Below are positions 8,187 through 22,000 of a DNA stretch of 64,000 bases, piece by piece; the first letter of the stretch is position 1, and every line of letters starts with the position of its first letter. Position numbers and translations under genes: made by a program. This DNA comes from Dreissena polymorpha. Lineage: Eukaryota > Mollusca > Bivalvia > Myida > Dreissenidae. Below the pieces are notes generated by a model that was given only the letters and a program-made list of their open reading frames with translations, was not told the DNA's origin and ran no database searches. Location: assembly GCF_020536995.1 (NCBI RefSeq), contig NC_068360.1:90635919-90699918 (forward strand), written 5' to 3'.

Positions 8187-8684
8187 TATTATTATCGTTT
8201 AGCGCGCTTTTGATTATTTTTTTATGATTGCCCTGCTATATTGAAATGCCTATTGTGCAGTGTTTTTTAATCAAAATTCTATTAAAATATGTGATATTTT
8301 ATATTTATTGATTCTAAAGTTTTACTTTCACTTTGAAACATGTGTATATGTTTTATAATGATTTATATACATTTTGTAGTTTATTTTTATTTTTAAATGT
8401 TTTGCATTTGCAAATCTTGTGATAATTTGAGGTTTTCATAAAAATCTGTTACTTATGTAAACATCCATTGACGAAATGATATTAATATTATAAAATTATA
8501 AAACATTTCTCCAGATTTCCATTCTTTATGGTCATATTGCAAAAAGTTTGGAGTTATAATGCGTATGATTTTAGCCACAAACGTAAGGACGCAACTGGAC
8601 GGCAAATACCAGTTTATTTGCAAATAAAATCCATCAATTTTAAATTAGTTGCATTTTTTTTCAATTTGAACCATTTTTTAACCA
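8187..8684. other. AT-rich flank right of the transposon
   Basis: Very AT-rich unique-looking DNA. No gene, repeat family or regulatory motif recognised. Confidence 0.4.
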
Positions 8685-8880
8685 CAGTCCGCACAGGCTA
8701 ATCAGGGACGACACTTTCCGCTTTTATGGTATTTATGTTTCAATGAAGTGCGCCCTTACCGAAAATCAAGTTAAGGCGGAAAGTGTCGTCCCAGATTAGC
8801 CTGTGCGGACTGCACGGGCTAATATGGGACGACACTTTACGCACATGTATTTAGCCCAGTTTTCTCAGAACAAGGCTCAA
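8685..8880. repeat. Foldback MITE family A, left end missing
   Basis: CAGTCCGCACAGGCTAATCA, GGGACGACACTTTCCGC, AAGGCGGAAAGTGTCGTCCC and TGTGCGGACTGCACGGGCT, ending CAGAACAAGGCTCAA. The outer left arm is absent. Confidence 0.85.
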
Positions 8881-11250
8881 TAGTTCACTCATCAGTACCA
8901 GCTGATGGTTAGAGTATCAATAAAGGAAAAATAAATGGCACAAATGATACATATGAAAAACATGGATACCTATCATGCTTTTTTTATATTCAAATTATTT
9001 TAAACACGCGAAAAAATAACAATATGGAGTAATAGTAGATAGTGATAATTTGCAATGATATTATAATGCTGTAAAATAATATCAATAAAATAAAAATAAA
9101 TCTTTATAGAATAGAGACTTTACACACGCTAAGATAGTTGTGGCCAAACATGACACAATTCACAAAAACATTTAATATAGACTATTTCGGTACACAAAAG
9201 CCCGATAGCAAAATGCATGTGTTCGATTATGTGTTTTAAAACCAATCGGGTTCATTTAAGTGACAATATTAGGTCAAATTATGACAAATAATGATACGGC
9301 ATTTTTTCGTGCATCCATAGATTGTTTATCCATAAATATTCCAAAATAAAAGCGAACTGCACTTTACTATTGACTGAAAAAGACTTGGTTGATAAAACTA
9401 TTCAGGTATAAAGACGAAATACACTAAAAACTGTTTGTTAAATACATAACATAAACATACTTTAAACCTCTTTATGTTGGCTCTTTATTAAATTCACATT
9501 ATGGGGCATACTTCTACAGCGCGTTTCGATAGACAAGACTGTGTTTGGTACTTGCATTTTGTCAATGACACAAAAGAAACATAAAACGTGCGTTCTGTCA
9601 ATAACATGCCTAGAATATAAGACATCTTGATCAATCTCCTTAAATTGTTTAAAGAACTTAACATTTAATATTTTAATCCGATTAATAGTGTAACGAAAAC
9701 ACCGTTTTGGATTGTGTATTATTTATTTTGTATTTCTTTTCTTACATTTCATTTTTAAACAGATACGAGATTTAAGCATTTTATCCAATCTTACCATTTT
9801 GTATGCTTTGCTTTAAGCCCTAAAGTATAAGCATTCGCTAAAATAATCGCAAAATCTTAATTGTTAGCTGAACAAAGCGAGAAAACAAGTACAAGATAAA
9901 AGACAAAGCTTTGTTATCACTCAATTATCAACAGTGTTAATTTGTTTAATGAACGGAAGCATTGATGGAGGAAGATACAAGTTAACAAATTGTTCGCAAT
10001 TTTCTAACGACACCCAAGATTTCGCGCTCGATAAACAGGTCGTGTCAATCGAGTAAACCAGAGGCGCGCTCGATTTGACGATATAATATCTACAACCGAC
10101 TAAGACCTGACATTCAAAAGTAAACGGACTTACTGTAAAGACGGGTTAACAGTGCAGGATTTTCGGATGTTATCGAAATCCATGTGATTATATTAATTTA
10201 TACAAAGACGGAATTTAATTTCTGTTTGAGGTAAAATGTTTTGCTTGATGGGGTGTTAAACATCGCGATTGTCTACAATAAAACCCAGGTAAATAATCAA
10301 TACACTTTATGTTTTGAACATGCATACTTTTATTTGGATTATTATTATTATGTTCAATATGGAAAGTGATTATATTAGGTTGTTTATGGTTGACTTACGT
10401 TAATTAAAAATATAATACCACTGGCACTGTGTGCAACTTGCGCACAACTCTTATATTTCGTAATGCAACTCGTCCATTATTTTGCATGTAGCAGAATAAT
10501 TTTAAATCAATCTTGCAATTTATGCTCGCAAATATGCAGCTATCGGGCGTGTTGTTTATGATTAAGACAGCAGTGCGCATATGCATCGGCGAACATATTT
10601 AAGCAAGTATAAATGATATTTGTAGTCTGGTAAATTAATTTTCAATATAATTTAAGAGACATTGACGTCTTCTACGATATAATAGTATGGTATTTTTAAA
10701 ATGTGACTATTAATCATAATATTTAAGTAATTGTCATTAATGAAACGTTGTGAAAATAATAATAATAATAATAATAATATAAAGATTCCATCACTTATTT
10801 CAATATCTAAATGTTTCTTCGTTCCCTTCAATGTAATGTGTGCTGTATTAGAAGAAAAATAAATGAAGCAACAATTTCATGAGCTAAGTAAAGAGTTTCC
10901 TTAATGGAGCTAAAATAATCAGCATCAATATTTACTGGAAAACAGGATTTGTGCAATGTTAAGTAACGATTTATTATTACTGTAATCTAGCATTGTAATA
11001 CAAATATTCATGTACACTAACAGTAGTATATGCTTCAAAATAATATATTTAATTAAATTTAAAAAACGGCCGACGTTAAGTGTCACACATTAATTATATC
11101 GCACACTTCCGTGTATATCGAGCTTGTTTGTATCGAATATACAAGTATCCATATTGTTTGGTAAACACATGCCCCAAAAGAACAGCGTGGTATCAATTTT
11201 ATCGAAGGACACGGCACAATAAAACTGTCAAGATGGACTTAAAGAATTAC
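8881..11250. other. Intergenic, little recognised
   Basis: AT-rich sequence with no gene or known repeat recognised. It contains a short perfect (AAT)n run at about 10,755-10,779. Open frames of up to about 60 codons show no family similarity. Confidence 0.4.
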
Positions 11251-11300
11251 CTGCATGAATATATTACATGCATGCATATATTACCTGCATGCATATATTG
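11251..11300. repeat. 17-bp tandem repeat, three copies
   Basis: CTGCATGAATATATTAC, ATGCATGCATATATTAC and CTGCATGCATATATTG follow one another. The unit has a palindromic ATGCAT core. Confidence 0.8.
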
Positions 11301-11482
11301 TTTACTTAATGTTATCACATGTCAATTTGTTCTGGGGAGATACGTTGCGGTACTTATTAATGTCCGCATATCGGTCTTTATGGTTGGGTTGGAGACGGAT
11401 TATCTCATCTGAAAGTGAAGCTAATTGCAATATGCTCCACGCGTTTCTATAAAATGCACATTTTTGGTTGTATTGGTTTTAA

Positions 11483-11716
11483 CCCTTTACCACTTAAATA
11501 CGTATTTTGACGCTTATGCAGTCCCTTAAAAAGTTGAACTTAATTAAAGATTTCTATTACAAGTATCAAGTTTTAGAGGCTTCATTTTCAACCCTTAGAT
11601 ACTGATGAGTAGCAAACAGCATAAAACATGAACTGACTGCCAGCTACTCGCAGGCTGTTCTGGTTTTATGCTGTTCGCACATAGCCATTTTTACTTGGCT
11701 TCTTGGTGGGAAAGGG
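11483..11716 (+). mobile_element. TTAA-flanked hairpin MITE, family E
   Basis: TTAA at both sides (11479-11482 and 11717-11720). Ends CCCTTTACCACTT and its near inverse GGTGGGAAAGGG. A central hairpin is formed by AACAGCATAAAAC and GTTTTATGCTGTT. TTAA duplication with CCC ends is the piggyBac pattern; no transposase inside. Confidence 0.75.
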
Positions 11717-11720
11717 TTAA

Positions 11721-12638
11721 AAATGGCATTATGATCATAAACACTTTGAAACGCACTATTGTATTTATTACAATGATGTATTCACTTATTGAGTATAATG
11801 TTTTATTAACAAGATTATGTGCACTTAGAAATGTAAGAAATGTAAGAATTTTTGTTTGGAATACGTTTATTTGTACGACATTATGTCTTTATCTACTGAA
11901 ACTACACGATTTACAGAGCCACACCAGTAATGTGCGTGCGAACGCTCCAGTTTTGCTATCAAAATGTGATAATATGATTTGATAAGCACTTCTGTAACAT
12001 TTTGTTCGGTCAATCTATAACACATACGCTGAACAATATGGGTAATTGTCTTTTGATATCCAACCGTTGTATCATTGATTACCACCCGTTGTTTCGTCCT
12101 ACACATAAGGTCAACAACATTCTTTCATGTAGTCGACGCACTTTTCCCAGCAGCTGTAGTAGCTGCTTCACACATTGTCGCGAACACCGTGGTTACTAAG
12201 TCTAACATGAACATGGTTAGACCGACCCGTTTTGGAATCACCATACATAAGGGCCTAACAGTAGCGGACATTCAGTTCTGGAAACAATTGTTACACGGTC
12301 ATATAGTGCCTTACAAACAAGATTGTCTTTGTCTGAAGCCAGGGACGTTTGGAGAAACCATTCGAGCCATTGTTCTGGGTACAACAAATAATGTGTGATC
12401 TTAGAATACGATCATTTTAACTCTCACATACAGGGAAAGATCTGTAGTAAATGAGCATGGTGTTGCACTCTGCTGCTTTCCCCCTCCCCCTGCCCTGGTC
12501 AGGTTGGTCAACACAACACAAACTGATAAGCGTACTAGCTGGAATCGTTAGGACTGGTGAACGTTTACATTAACACAACAAGACTCATAATAAGACTTAT
12601 AAGACTTATCAACAATAATATTATGAATGTTAATATCT
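11721..12638. other. Intergenic upstream of the plus-strand FAM124-like gene
   Basis: No gene recognised. Open frames near 12,075-12,398 match nothing I know. A pyrimidine stretch (TTTCCCCCTCCCCCTGCC) lies near 12,476. May include promoter sequence. Confidence 0.35.
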
Positions 12639-12856
12639 GAGCCTCTATGCTTAAAATCGGGGCTTGCTGTATGTTCGTAAAGTCGTCCCACATTAGCCTG
12701 CGCAGTCATCACAGTTGATCAAGGACGACAGTCTCCTCTTTCATTAATTTTTTCTTTTCATAAAAGTCTCTTCTTAGAAACCCATATATAATAAATAATC
12801 CAACTGATGCTCTTGACGCAGATACATTAAGCCCTGTTTTCATAAAGCCACAAGGC
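12639..12856. repeat. Decayed foldback MITE family A
   Basis: Outer arms recognisable (GAGCCTCTATGCTTAAAATC, AAGTCGTCCCACATTAGCCT, ATTAAGCCCTGTTTTCA), middle diverged. It ends about 150 bp upstream of the FAM124-like start codon at 13,003. Confidence 0.6.
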
Positions 12857-13002
12857 TCCGTGTGGTTCAATGTTTATCTTAACTATGATCCTTCCCTTTC
12901 TAGGTCCAAAGATCAAAAAACGAGTTGAAAAGACTATTACATACATGAAAGACAAATGTGTCCGGATTCTCGATGATCCAGGGTATACATCAGACCGTCA
13001 CC

Positions 13003-16000
13003 ATGGATACCTATCTACGGCGCACATACGCGCAAAAGAAACGCTTGGAGACAGAAGATTACCCATTCTGGGACTACAGGTAAATATACCAGCCTCTGTT
13101 TGTGTTTAAATACCGATTTCCCTTTCATGTGTTGTATTTTTTCGTCGTGACATCGGTTGTATGGCTTTTACTATCGATAATATATGGCCCCTTTTCTTAG
13201 TGCAAAATAAATTTATGTCTTTATTTTTTAGTCGCGTGGAACAAATAAAGAGAAATTGTAAAGATTCAATATATTGATTTTGTTATAAACAATTTGCATG
13301 ATAAATTAACATATAACATATACTGTACATATTTTCCGGCTGTACCTTTTTAAACCCTATTACCACGTGTGCACCAATCCGCGACTTTATCCCTTCAAAG
13401 TTTGACACTTAAAGGCAATCTTGTGAAATCTTTTGACAAATGATGTTTACGGGTAGAGTTACACATTTGAATAATGGAGGATGAAAGTTTTCCTGTATCC
13501 CCTAATTAAATACACGTTATCTCTAAATTATAGCGGAAAGTAGTTACAAAACTGTATATACTTCTCTGTCACATAGTTTCATACGAAGGCTACTGTGAAA
13601 TATTTAGGAATGTCAACTTGTAAAGTTTTGTGTCCTCATTCAAACATTCCCGAGTGGTCACGATTTGAGTTCAACAAGGGGAACCTCTATCGCAGCGCTT
13701 ATTTCGATTGACGAAAACAGAGCTGTTTAGCATGCCATTGAGTTTGACTATTTCCCCGCGTTGCAAAGGCCAGGAAATGTATCCCATATAGACGATAAGG
13801 CTTTGTTGCATGAAATAGCAAAATTGTGCAACACATGGAGCATTTGGGTACTCTTCGGGGTCAATAAGCAACCACATGTTCTTTACTCACGCGCACGCTT
13901 ATATTCGCCATTTCTATCCATTATACATTTATAATCGACATACATGTACATGAAAATGTTCATATTTCCGGCTAATGTTCTAGATATTCATTGAAAAGTT
14001 AAATTAGAAAAGTTGTTGAAGTTCGAATGATATAAAAATGCAAAACAATTGAAGTGCGGTACAGGGAAGGGGGTCCAGCATTTTTTTCTCAATTTTTCCA
14101 TGCTCTTGTCTTAAACACTATATTGCTTTATGAATGTCCCATCATGTGCCTGTGAGATACATATGGCCTCAAGACCTTTGCAAACCTTGGGATGCTATCC
14201 GAGCTTATCATAAACTCCTTTCTCATATATGAGCCTATGGTCCTCGTTCTGGGGATTCTGGGCTAAAGTCTGGGCTGTGTAGTCCGCACAGGCTAATCTG
14301 GGACGACACTTTCAGCCTAAGCTGGATTTTCGCTAGGAAGAGACTTCGTTTAAACGAAAGAAAATCATCAAAGCGGAAAGTGTCGTCACACATTAACCCT
14401 TTGCATGCTGGGAAATTTGTCGTCTGCTAAAATGTCGTCTGCTGAATTTCTAAAATTAGCCATTTCTTCGATTTTTTTCAAGAATACTATCAGAATAGCA
14501 AACAGTTTGGATCCTGATGAGACGCCACGTTCTGTGGCGTCTCATCTGGATCAAAACTGTTTGCAAAGGCCTTCAAAATTCAGTTCCAGCGCTTAAAGGG
14601 TTAACCCGTGCGGTCCGCGTATGCACTATACCAAGTTTTTACAGAACCGTGCCGATATGACGTGTACATTTTATTCACTGATCTGAACGTGCGATAAATT
14701 GACGTTGACCAGCGTCGACAAAAAGTATAAGTCCAAATACAGTCGCACTGAACATAAACTCAATTTTACTGACTACAAAGAGTTTCTTTTTGTAAACACT
14801 CGAAAGAAGGAACGGTATTAGTAAGTACAAATGTAGGCTGAGGAACGTTTTGCTTTTGCCACTCTTAAAAGTTAAAACAAGTTGAATTTGACGACAGATC
14901 GAGGAGCGTGTCGTACTACGTTTGAATTTGATGAAACTATAACCTGAATTTCGTTTTCAAATAATTCATCGATACACTATCATTAATGTGTTTAACATTT
15001 GATAACCACGAGTACCTGTATGTACGGAAGGCATTTAATTATTGATTTGAAATCGATAATGTCATTGAATTCAGAACGGCGCGTTTGTAAACATGGAATT
15101 GTTTATGAGCCGCAGGTTTGTAATAGTGTGTCATAGCTCTGTAAAATACGAGCTAGTCCGCGCACAGTTCAGCGTTAATATTTTATTGTGGCGTTATGTT
15201 AGATACATGTAATTAGAAGAAATGCCGACAACGGAAAACAGACAAATAAAATGACGGATCGATTTCAAGAGCGTCGTGCTAAATTGTCATCCACTTTTTG
15301 ATGGTACCATAAAATGGCACACTGTTATATACGAAGCTATTTACGTAAAAACAAATGTGCATACTCAAATATTTATATGGTGTTGCGCGGAAATCACGCC
15401 ATTCTTCGGTAGTCTAAACAATGCGTTTAATGATTATAATTACATAAAAGTAATATGCAACGATGTATGGTGGCTGTGTCACTTCGACCTCGCGCTTCAA
15501 AAACGGATGACAAAATCCACAAGATGTGACAGTATCAGACTTACGGGTGTTCTGCACTTGATGAGTGACACGACACTGACGTCTTTGATACTTACATAAG
15601 GAGAACAATAATGCAGCAAGTTGTGTTGGCAGTTTCTTATGAAAGTTGCCGCGCATAGCGTCTTTTTTTGTTGGTAACTTTACACGATATACCGCCCTAG
15701 CGTCTGCGCATTAGAGCGGACGGCCATGCCACGCAATGTGACTGATAGTACATAAACCCATTTATGCCTAGTGGACTCTCCCATCCTTCTAAATAGGATC
15801 AATTTTTTTCCAAAATTAGGGATGTCTAGTATATTTATTTCTATATTTAGAATATTTCTTACATAAATCCCTTTAAGCAAACAGCGTAGACCCTGATGAG
15901 ACGTCGCATCATGCGGCGTCACATCTCGGTCTACGCTGTTTGCCAAGGCATTTTTTCTTAACGCTAGGCATAAATGGGTTAAGTAAACGGCGGCGTGTGT

Positions 16001-19000
16001 GATATGATGGTGGGTTGAGACAAAGAGAGGGTGATTGGTATATTTATTTTCCTAAACTGGGCCCGAGGTCATAAAACTATTGATATCCCAGCTAAGCTCA
16101 ATTGACAACCCATTATTGTTGCGGAGGCTGATACTGAAGTGAGAATGTTACGACCTCGACCTTATTGTGAGCAAAACTCTTAGCTTAATATTATAAATTT
16201 TGAGCTGAGATAAATTGTATACCCGTTTTCCCTGTATCCGGTACCGTGTTATCGTTGGATTATTTTTTATAAACGTGTATTTTAGTTTTGTATAGATTTG
16301 AATTTTAATGACGGTAATGGTGTTTTTTAACATGGATTACTCATAACGAAGACTCATTTTGTTTCTTTGCCGCCCAAAAGAATTTTCTAAATTATGACGC
16401 ACTTAATTTGCATTGTATTCATTGTTTTCTGACATATTGCTGGTTTCCTACTAATTTAGCAGCTGTTCTGAAAAGCGCAATCAGTTATGACGAATTCACC
16501 GTTTACTCTTACAATCGTTAGAGAAAGCGTACGAGTGTTACAATTATTGAACAACCCTAATTAACTTTTAAACACCAGAAAGTTATGGTAATTAACCCAA
16601 AGATGTGGTAATTAACCCAACGCGCAGCATTGTTTTCTTTCACCTGTGGTATTGAATAATTACCAAAATTGGAAGGATATCCGCTAGTTTACGATCAAAG
16701 AAGCCCGAGAGATCACAGTATTATCACCGTTCTGATGTTATCATAGAAATTTCGTATACATGTTACTAACGAATTACGCGCTTAATGAGTATGCAACGCG
16801 AATAGAGGATCAACTGCGGACTTGTTGTATTAGCTTATTATGTCGTTATCCTAGTCAGCAGTCTTACTCTTCGATTCGTAATGCAAATTACGTTTATTTT
16901 TTTAGAAAAAAATCTGACTCAATTACATGTAAGCATTAGAAAATTAAGTCAGACAGATGAATAAATATTGAAATACATATCATTTCACGAATCATTTTCC
17001 GAATTGAATGCTTAAAAAGAAAATATCTTGCTAACGAAATTTGATCGCATTCATAGCCTTGTAATAAAAGTTTAAAAGTCGTCAGATACTATCACATTCT
17101 TACGTGATGTTATACCAGATAATAACAACTTCTTCAGATAACGAGACCGATAAAGCCCTTTTGAATACACCGATTACAAAATTCGCCAATCTACGCTTCG
17201 TAAGATGTCCTCCACGAACGGGGGAGCATTTATTTATTCTATTGTACACTGTACATAGCATTTGAATTTGCATTAAAATGTTTCGCGAAAATTACGTCTT
17301 ACTGATTGATTAGTTAGCCCAATGCCCATATTGCATATAAATATACGATACAGTTCGTATGTAGATCTATAGCAACATTTGACGTAAATTTAAGTTCGTA
17401 TTACTAATAGGTTAGTTAGCGTTATTGGTTGACTATAGGTTGTTGTTTTGTGTTTATACAATTGTTAGCTTCATCTAAATAATGTAGATTGAGTGATAGA
17501 AAAAAATTGCTCACAGTGGTTTTACGCATACCAGCCAGTACATTGCTACTGAAGAACGTCAGTGTTTCTTTGTCAACGCAAATTATCTTAAATGAAGACA
17601 AACCACGTCTCAAAAGACGAATGTCAATATAGAATTTACAATTATATCTGCACTAAACGATTGTTAAGAAGTTACGAAGTAGTTTATTTCGTACTTTAGT
17701 TCTTCCCGTCCGTATTAACCTTGCCTTTTTCCCAATCTCCGATCATATGTTATAGCTATAGCCCTATTTTTACATCAACAGCTGTTTATACAAACGTAAA
17801 TATACACTAATACACCCCAGATAGATGAGTTATGTAAATATAATTGCATATATTCAATTGAGCCCACCGACAAAATGCTTTTGATCTAAAACCGCTTCGT
17901 CATTTCGAAACGTTTCGCAGAGTATACAATAGTTGTGCAAACACGATTAATTGAATGTTTCTGAAAAATCTAATGAAATCTATAAAATAACTCGCGGTTC
18001 TGCTTTATTTCAACAAATCCACCTGTGTATTTGAATTGTGCGAAACTGCGGTCAAATGGGAACGGGTGTCACTGTTGTATTTGCTCACTTTACAAATGTA
18101 AATACGAACTGTTTTATTTATTTGTTTAAAATGCCTACAGTCTTATATTTCTGAACTTTCTAAACCTCGCTCGATCACACATTCATTGAATCACTCATTA
18201 TACCAATCATTTAATCAATCACTCATTCAATCATCTAAACAATCATTTAATTTATAAGCTTCTCCGTGATTCATGCATCATCCATCAATAAACAATCCAA
18301 AAATCATTTGTCCTACCAACCACCAAACTCAACTATGAATTACTCGAGTGATTCGTTCGTTTCAACGTTCATGAATATAAACAATTATCTCTAGTGTGTT
18401 TCATTAACACGATGGAACATTGCGTGGTTTTAAACATTTACGTCACAATGTATCCATCCCATGCCTTCTGCGTAATTCCTCACTAGAATCCCCGTTCTGT
18501 TGTTAGTCAAAGTTGCTAGAAAAGTACATCATCAAGACACCGTCGTTATTGACAATATACAAACACCAAACATAGTAAACTTACAAGAATTAAATACTGC
18601 AACCGGACATATCTATTGGAGGAAACGAGCTTGTTTGTTTTGCATGAATATATTTGAAACACCTTCAACTTGACTTTTATATCAATGGGTGGAGACAGTC
18701 GATTAAAGACCTAAATACCGAAAAGCAAAGAATGCACCTATGTTTGAATAGTGGAAAAATGTTAATACATTTTCTAAATATAGGTTATTGTCAATACATC
18801 AATACCCAATTTTTATGAACGTAATTTCGGTAAGCAATACGTCTTTAAACAGCGAAATTAATGTCTTAATGCGGTTTGTTGACGTGCCTATTTAAACTGT
18901 AATAGAATCCTGAACTTTACGCACCTTGGTCCTACATTTTCACTAAAGGATATACAAGGATGACTCATATATATCTCGCCTTTGTGTCAGATTGAACATC

Positions 19001-22000
19001 ATAATGATGCCAAATGGCAGAATTTTGTTTAACCGTTCGCATGGGTATTCTGTTACCATAATGCCATAAACAACAGAGACTCGATATCATTCGAAGACAA
19101 GACCATGGAAGTATTAAACTAATAGTTTAATAGTCTCTTACATACAGACCAAATGTATCTCTGTAAACCAAATAATTAAGTTAATATCTTTATACGACAT
19201 CTCGGCTGTTGAATACTGAACAATCCATATATTGTCTCTTTGACTGTGGCATATACTACGATTAACGCCAAGGTCTTTGCTACTCATCGAGTCGCTTAGA
19301 TGACTTATTCTGATACACTGCGATCTATTCGATAACAGTGTTACTTATCGATGCACGAAGCTCATGAACGCAATAAGATAGCGCGTGCTATGAATGCAAA
19401 TTGGGATGACCGTGAATACGTACAGACGGGTAATTATATTTAAGGGAACAGTAGCATCGTTTATGAACGCACACGTTGGAATCTTAAGCACGTCTCGCTT
19501 TAATTGGAGTGGTTACTGTAATAACATGGTCAGCAGCTCGAGCGTGAGTCATTACTCTTGATTGTTGCCTTCTGCTGAAAACAGCCCATACGTACATGAT
19601 CATTCTCAGGATTGTCTCAGTTTAGTTCAACATCTTTTGAATAACTGCCCCAAATAAATGTGAAACTTGTCCAAATAATAAGAAACAATTAACCATACAT
19701 GTAGATGTCTAGTAAAACTGTATTATTGGCATAAGTCTCCACGTATACTTTGCGAGATTTTATATTTATGGAAAACTTTTGGACAGTAAATTGAAAGTTT
19801 TTCTGTCATCAAGAAGGGATTTTCTTTGCCCGTAAAAACATCATGGTTGTGATTTACATTTTCGCTAAGGTTTGATGTGATGGGTACTATTTCATGTTAG
19901 ATTAATTATTAGTATATCGTAAATTCCGAGTTCAGTAAATAGTTCATGAAGAGTTCTTTTTTTAACCTGTTTTGTTACATACTGCACTTATCATAACTTA
20001 TGTGTTTTTCCATTAAAATTTGTATTTAAAATTACAGTCAGAACAGCCGCAATATACATGTATTGCAAGATTGACACTCTCGTATAATTGGTGTATTAGA
20101 CGTTAAATTCTCTGATTTGCAGCCCAGGCGCCTAAGGGGACGTTATTTACGATATCGACTTACGGCTTACCTTTTAATTAACGTAAAGCGACACGAATGA
20201 AAGTTTATCCGAAATGAAGAGTGTCATTCGAGATAGTGTCAGGAATCGCACGTGTGTTCTTAATTACCTTAAAAGCCGAGGATGCCCGGAGAATCAACAA
20301 GACAGCGGGGTACCTTATTAGGTCGCCTTTAGGTGTCAGGGACTGGTATTGAGAATCGGTATCTGATATTATGATGCAAATCTTTTAAAGCACGCCAGCG
20401 TGGTTACGTAATTATCCCTGTTACCTGGGAATAAAACATTGCACGTGTCCCTTTCGTAACTCTTTCGCACTAAATTGCGTGAACAATTTAAATAACTGAC
20501 ATTTGGGCTGCTTAACTACTGTGTCTCGAGTCATCTGTTTACGCCATTTACTAGAAGTTTAGTTCTGCGTTAATCTGAAGATGTCCTTTTTATGGACAAA
20601 AAGATCTTAGCGTTTTGCATTTGCTGTAAAATTTGCTAAATGCTATTGTTGCACATTTAGCTGTAAGCAGTGACCCTGCTATAAGCCGCTTTATTGATAA
20701 ACTAAGACTCATCGAAATCGGTTTACATTCTTAACGAATTTCCGTGTTGTTAGTTACTTGAGCCGCTTTTATACAAGGATTTGCAGACGGATTACATGAA
20801 TATACTCGTTATATGGAGTTTAAGACCAATATTTAACTTATTTTGACACGGATTAAATTTAAAACCCCAGTTTGACGGGTTTATATTGAATCCCCCGCTC
20901 TATTATGTCGTTTTTCTCGTTCACTGTGCACCTGTTGCTAGTTTGAAAAACGCTCCAATTATTTATGGTACCTGTCATTGTGTTCTTTATCTGGCAAATT
21001 GCCATTTTGACATCCAATTTACCACCGGTTTCAGACTCAAGAAAGTAACATTAAACGTTCGATTTGAGATGCGAAAATCATAGCTCGACATAAATCTTTC
21101 GTTTACATCCTTGACTTGATATATTCAATGGCGGCTGTTATTAGGTCGGGCACGAGCTCAACATGCGTCATTTGTATTTTCACGTTCGTAAGCGAATTCT
21201 ATACGCGGTCTGGTGTACATAATTCTTCATCGAAACTGGTGAACATGATTTGGAAAGTCTTAAAAAGACTGTTGAAAGATCATGTTACATATCGGTCACG
21301 GACGTTGGTCTGTGGGAATTGCGGAACGGAGAAAGGGTTCGATCACGCTAGCCCGTGCTAGACCACCTGGTTATCTTGCCGTCCATCTTTGTCTAGCTAA
21401 ATGTGCGCTTATGGATGAAAGGGACACTTTCTTTCTGGAGTGTTTAAACGCGCCATTATACATGCGTGATGGTTACATCTTTCTCACGCCTGTACGTATG
21501 TGTGTGACTTATTCGTTTCGATTATTTGTTTTTCGCTCCTAAAATAGCGAATTTCTTCCCTGTAATATTACTACGCGATAAAACTCGTTGTGTAAATAAT
21601 TCGCTTTTATATAGTTCATAGCAGCCAATTCTTTTGATGACTCGTTTTCCCAATGTCACTTTGTCACAATGGACAAAATGGAGCAAATACAACTATGGAA
21701 TTTGTTTTAAATTTAAGATCACAGTAATCGCACTCATGGCCAATTTGCGAACGTTACAATTCATTGTACGGTAATCGGACGTTATTCAATTTCAGATACT
21801 TCAATTTGGAAAGGAAAAACAAATTTATAAAATCGCTCTAGAAATGTTCAAGTGTGTGCATTAGATCTTACGTGAAAGGGAATTTCACATGATATATTGG
21901 GTATATCTACGTTTCGACTTCTTTCAAAAGTCTCTTTGAAAAATCGGATATACAATTTTCTCGTAAATTAACTTTAGTGTTTACCAAATATTTACTCTGG

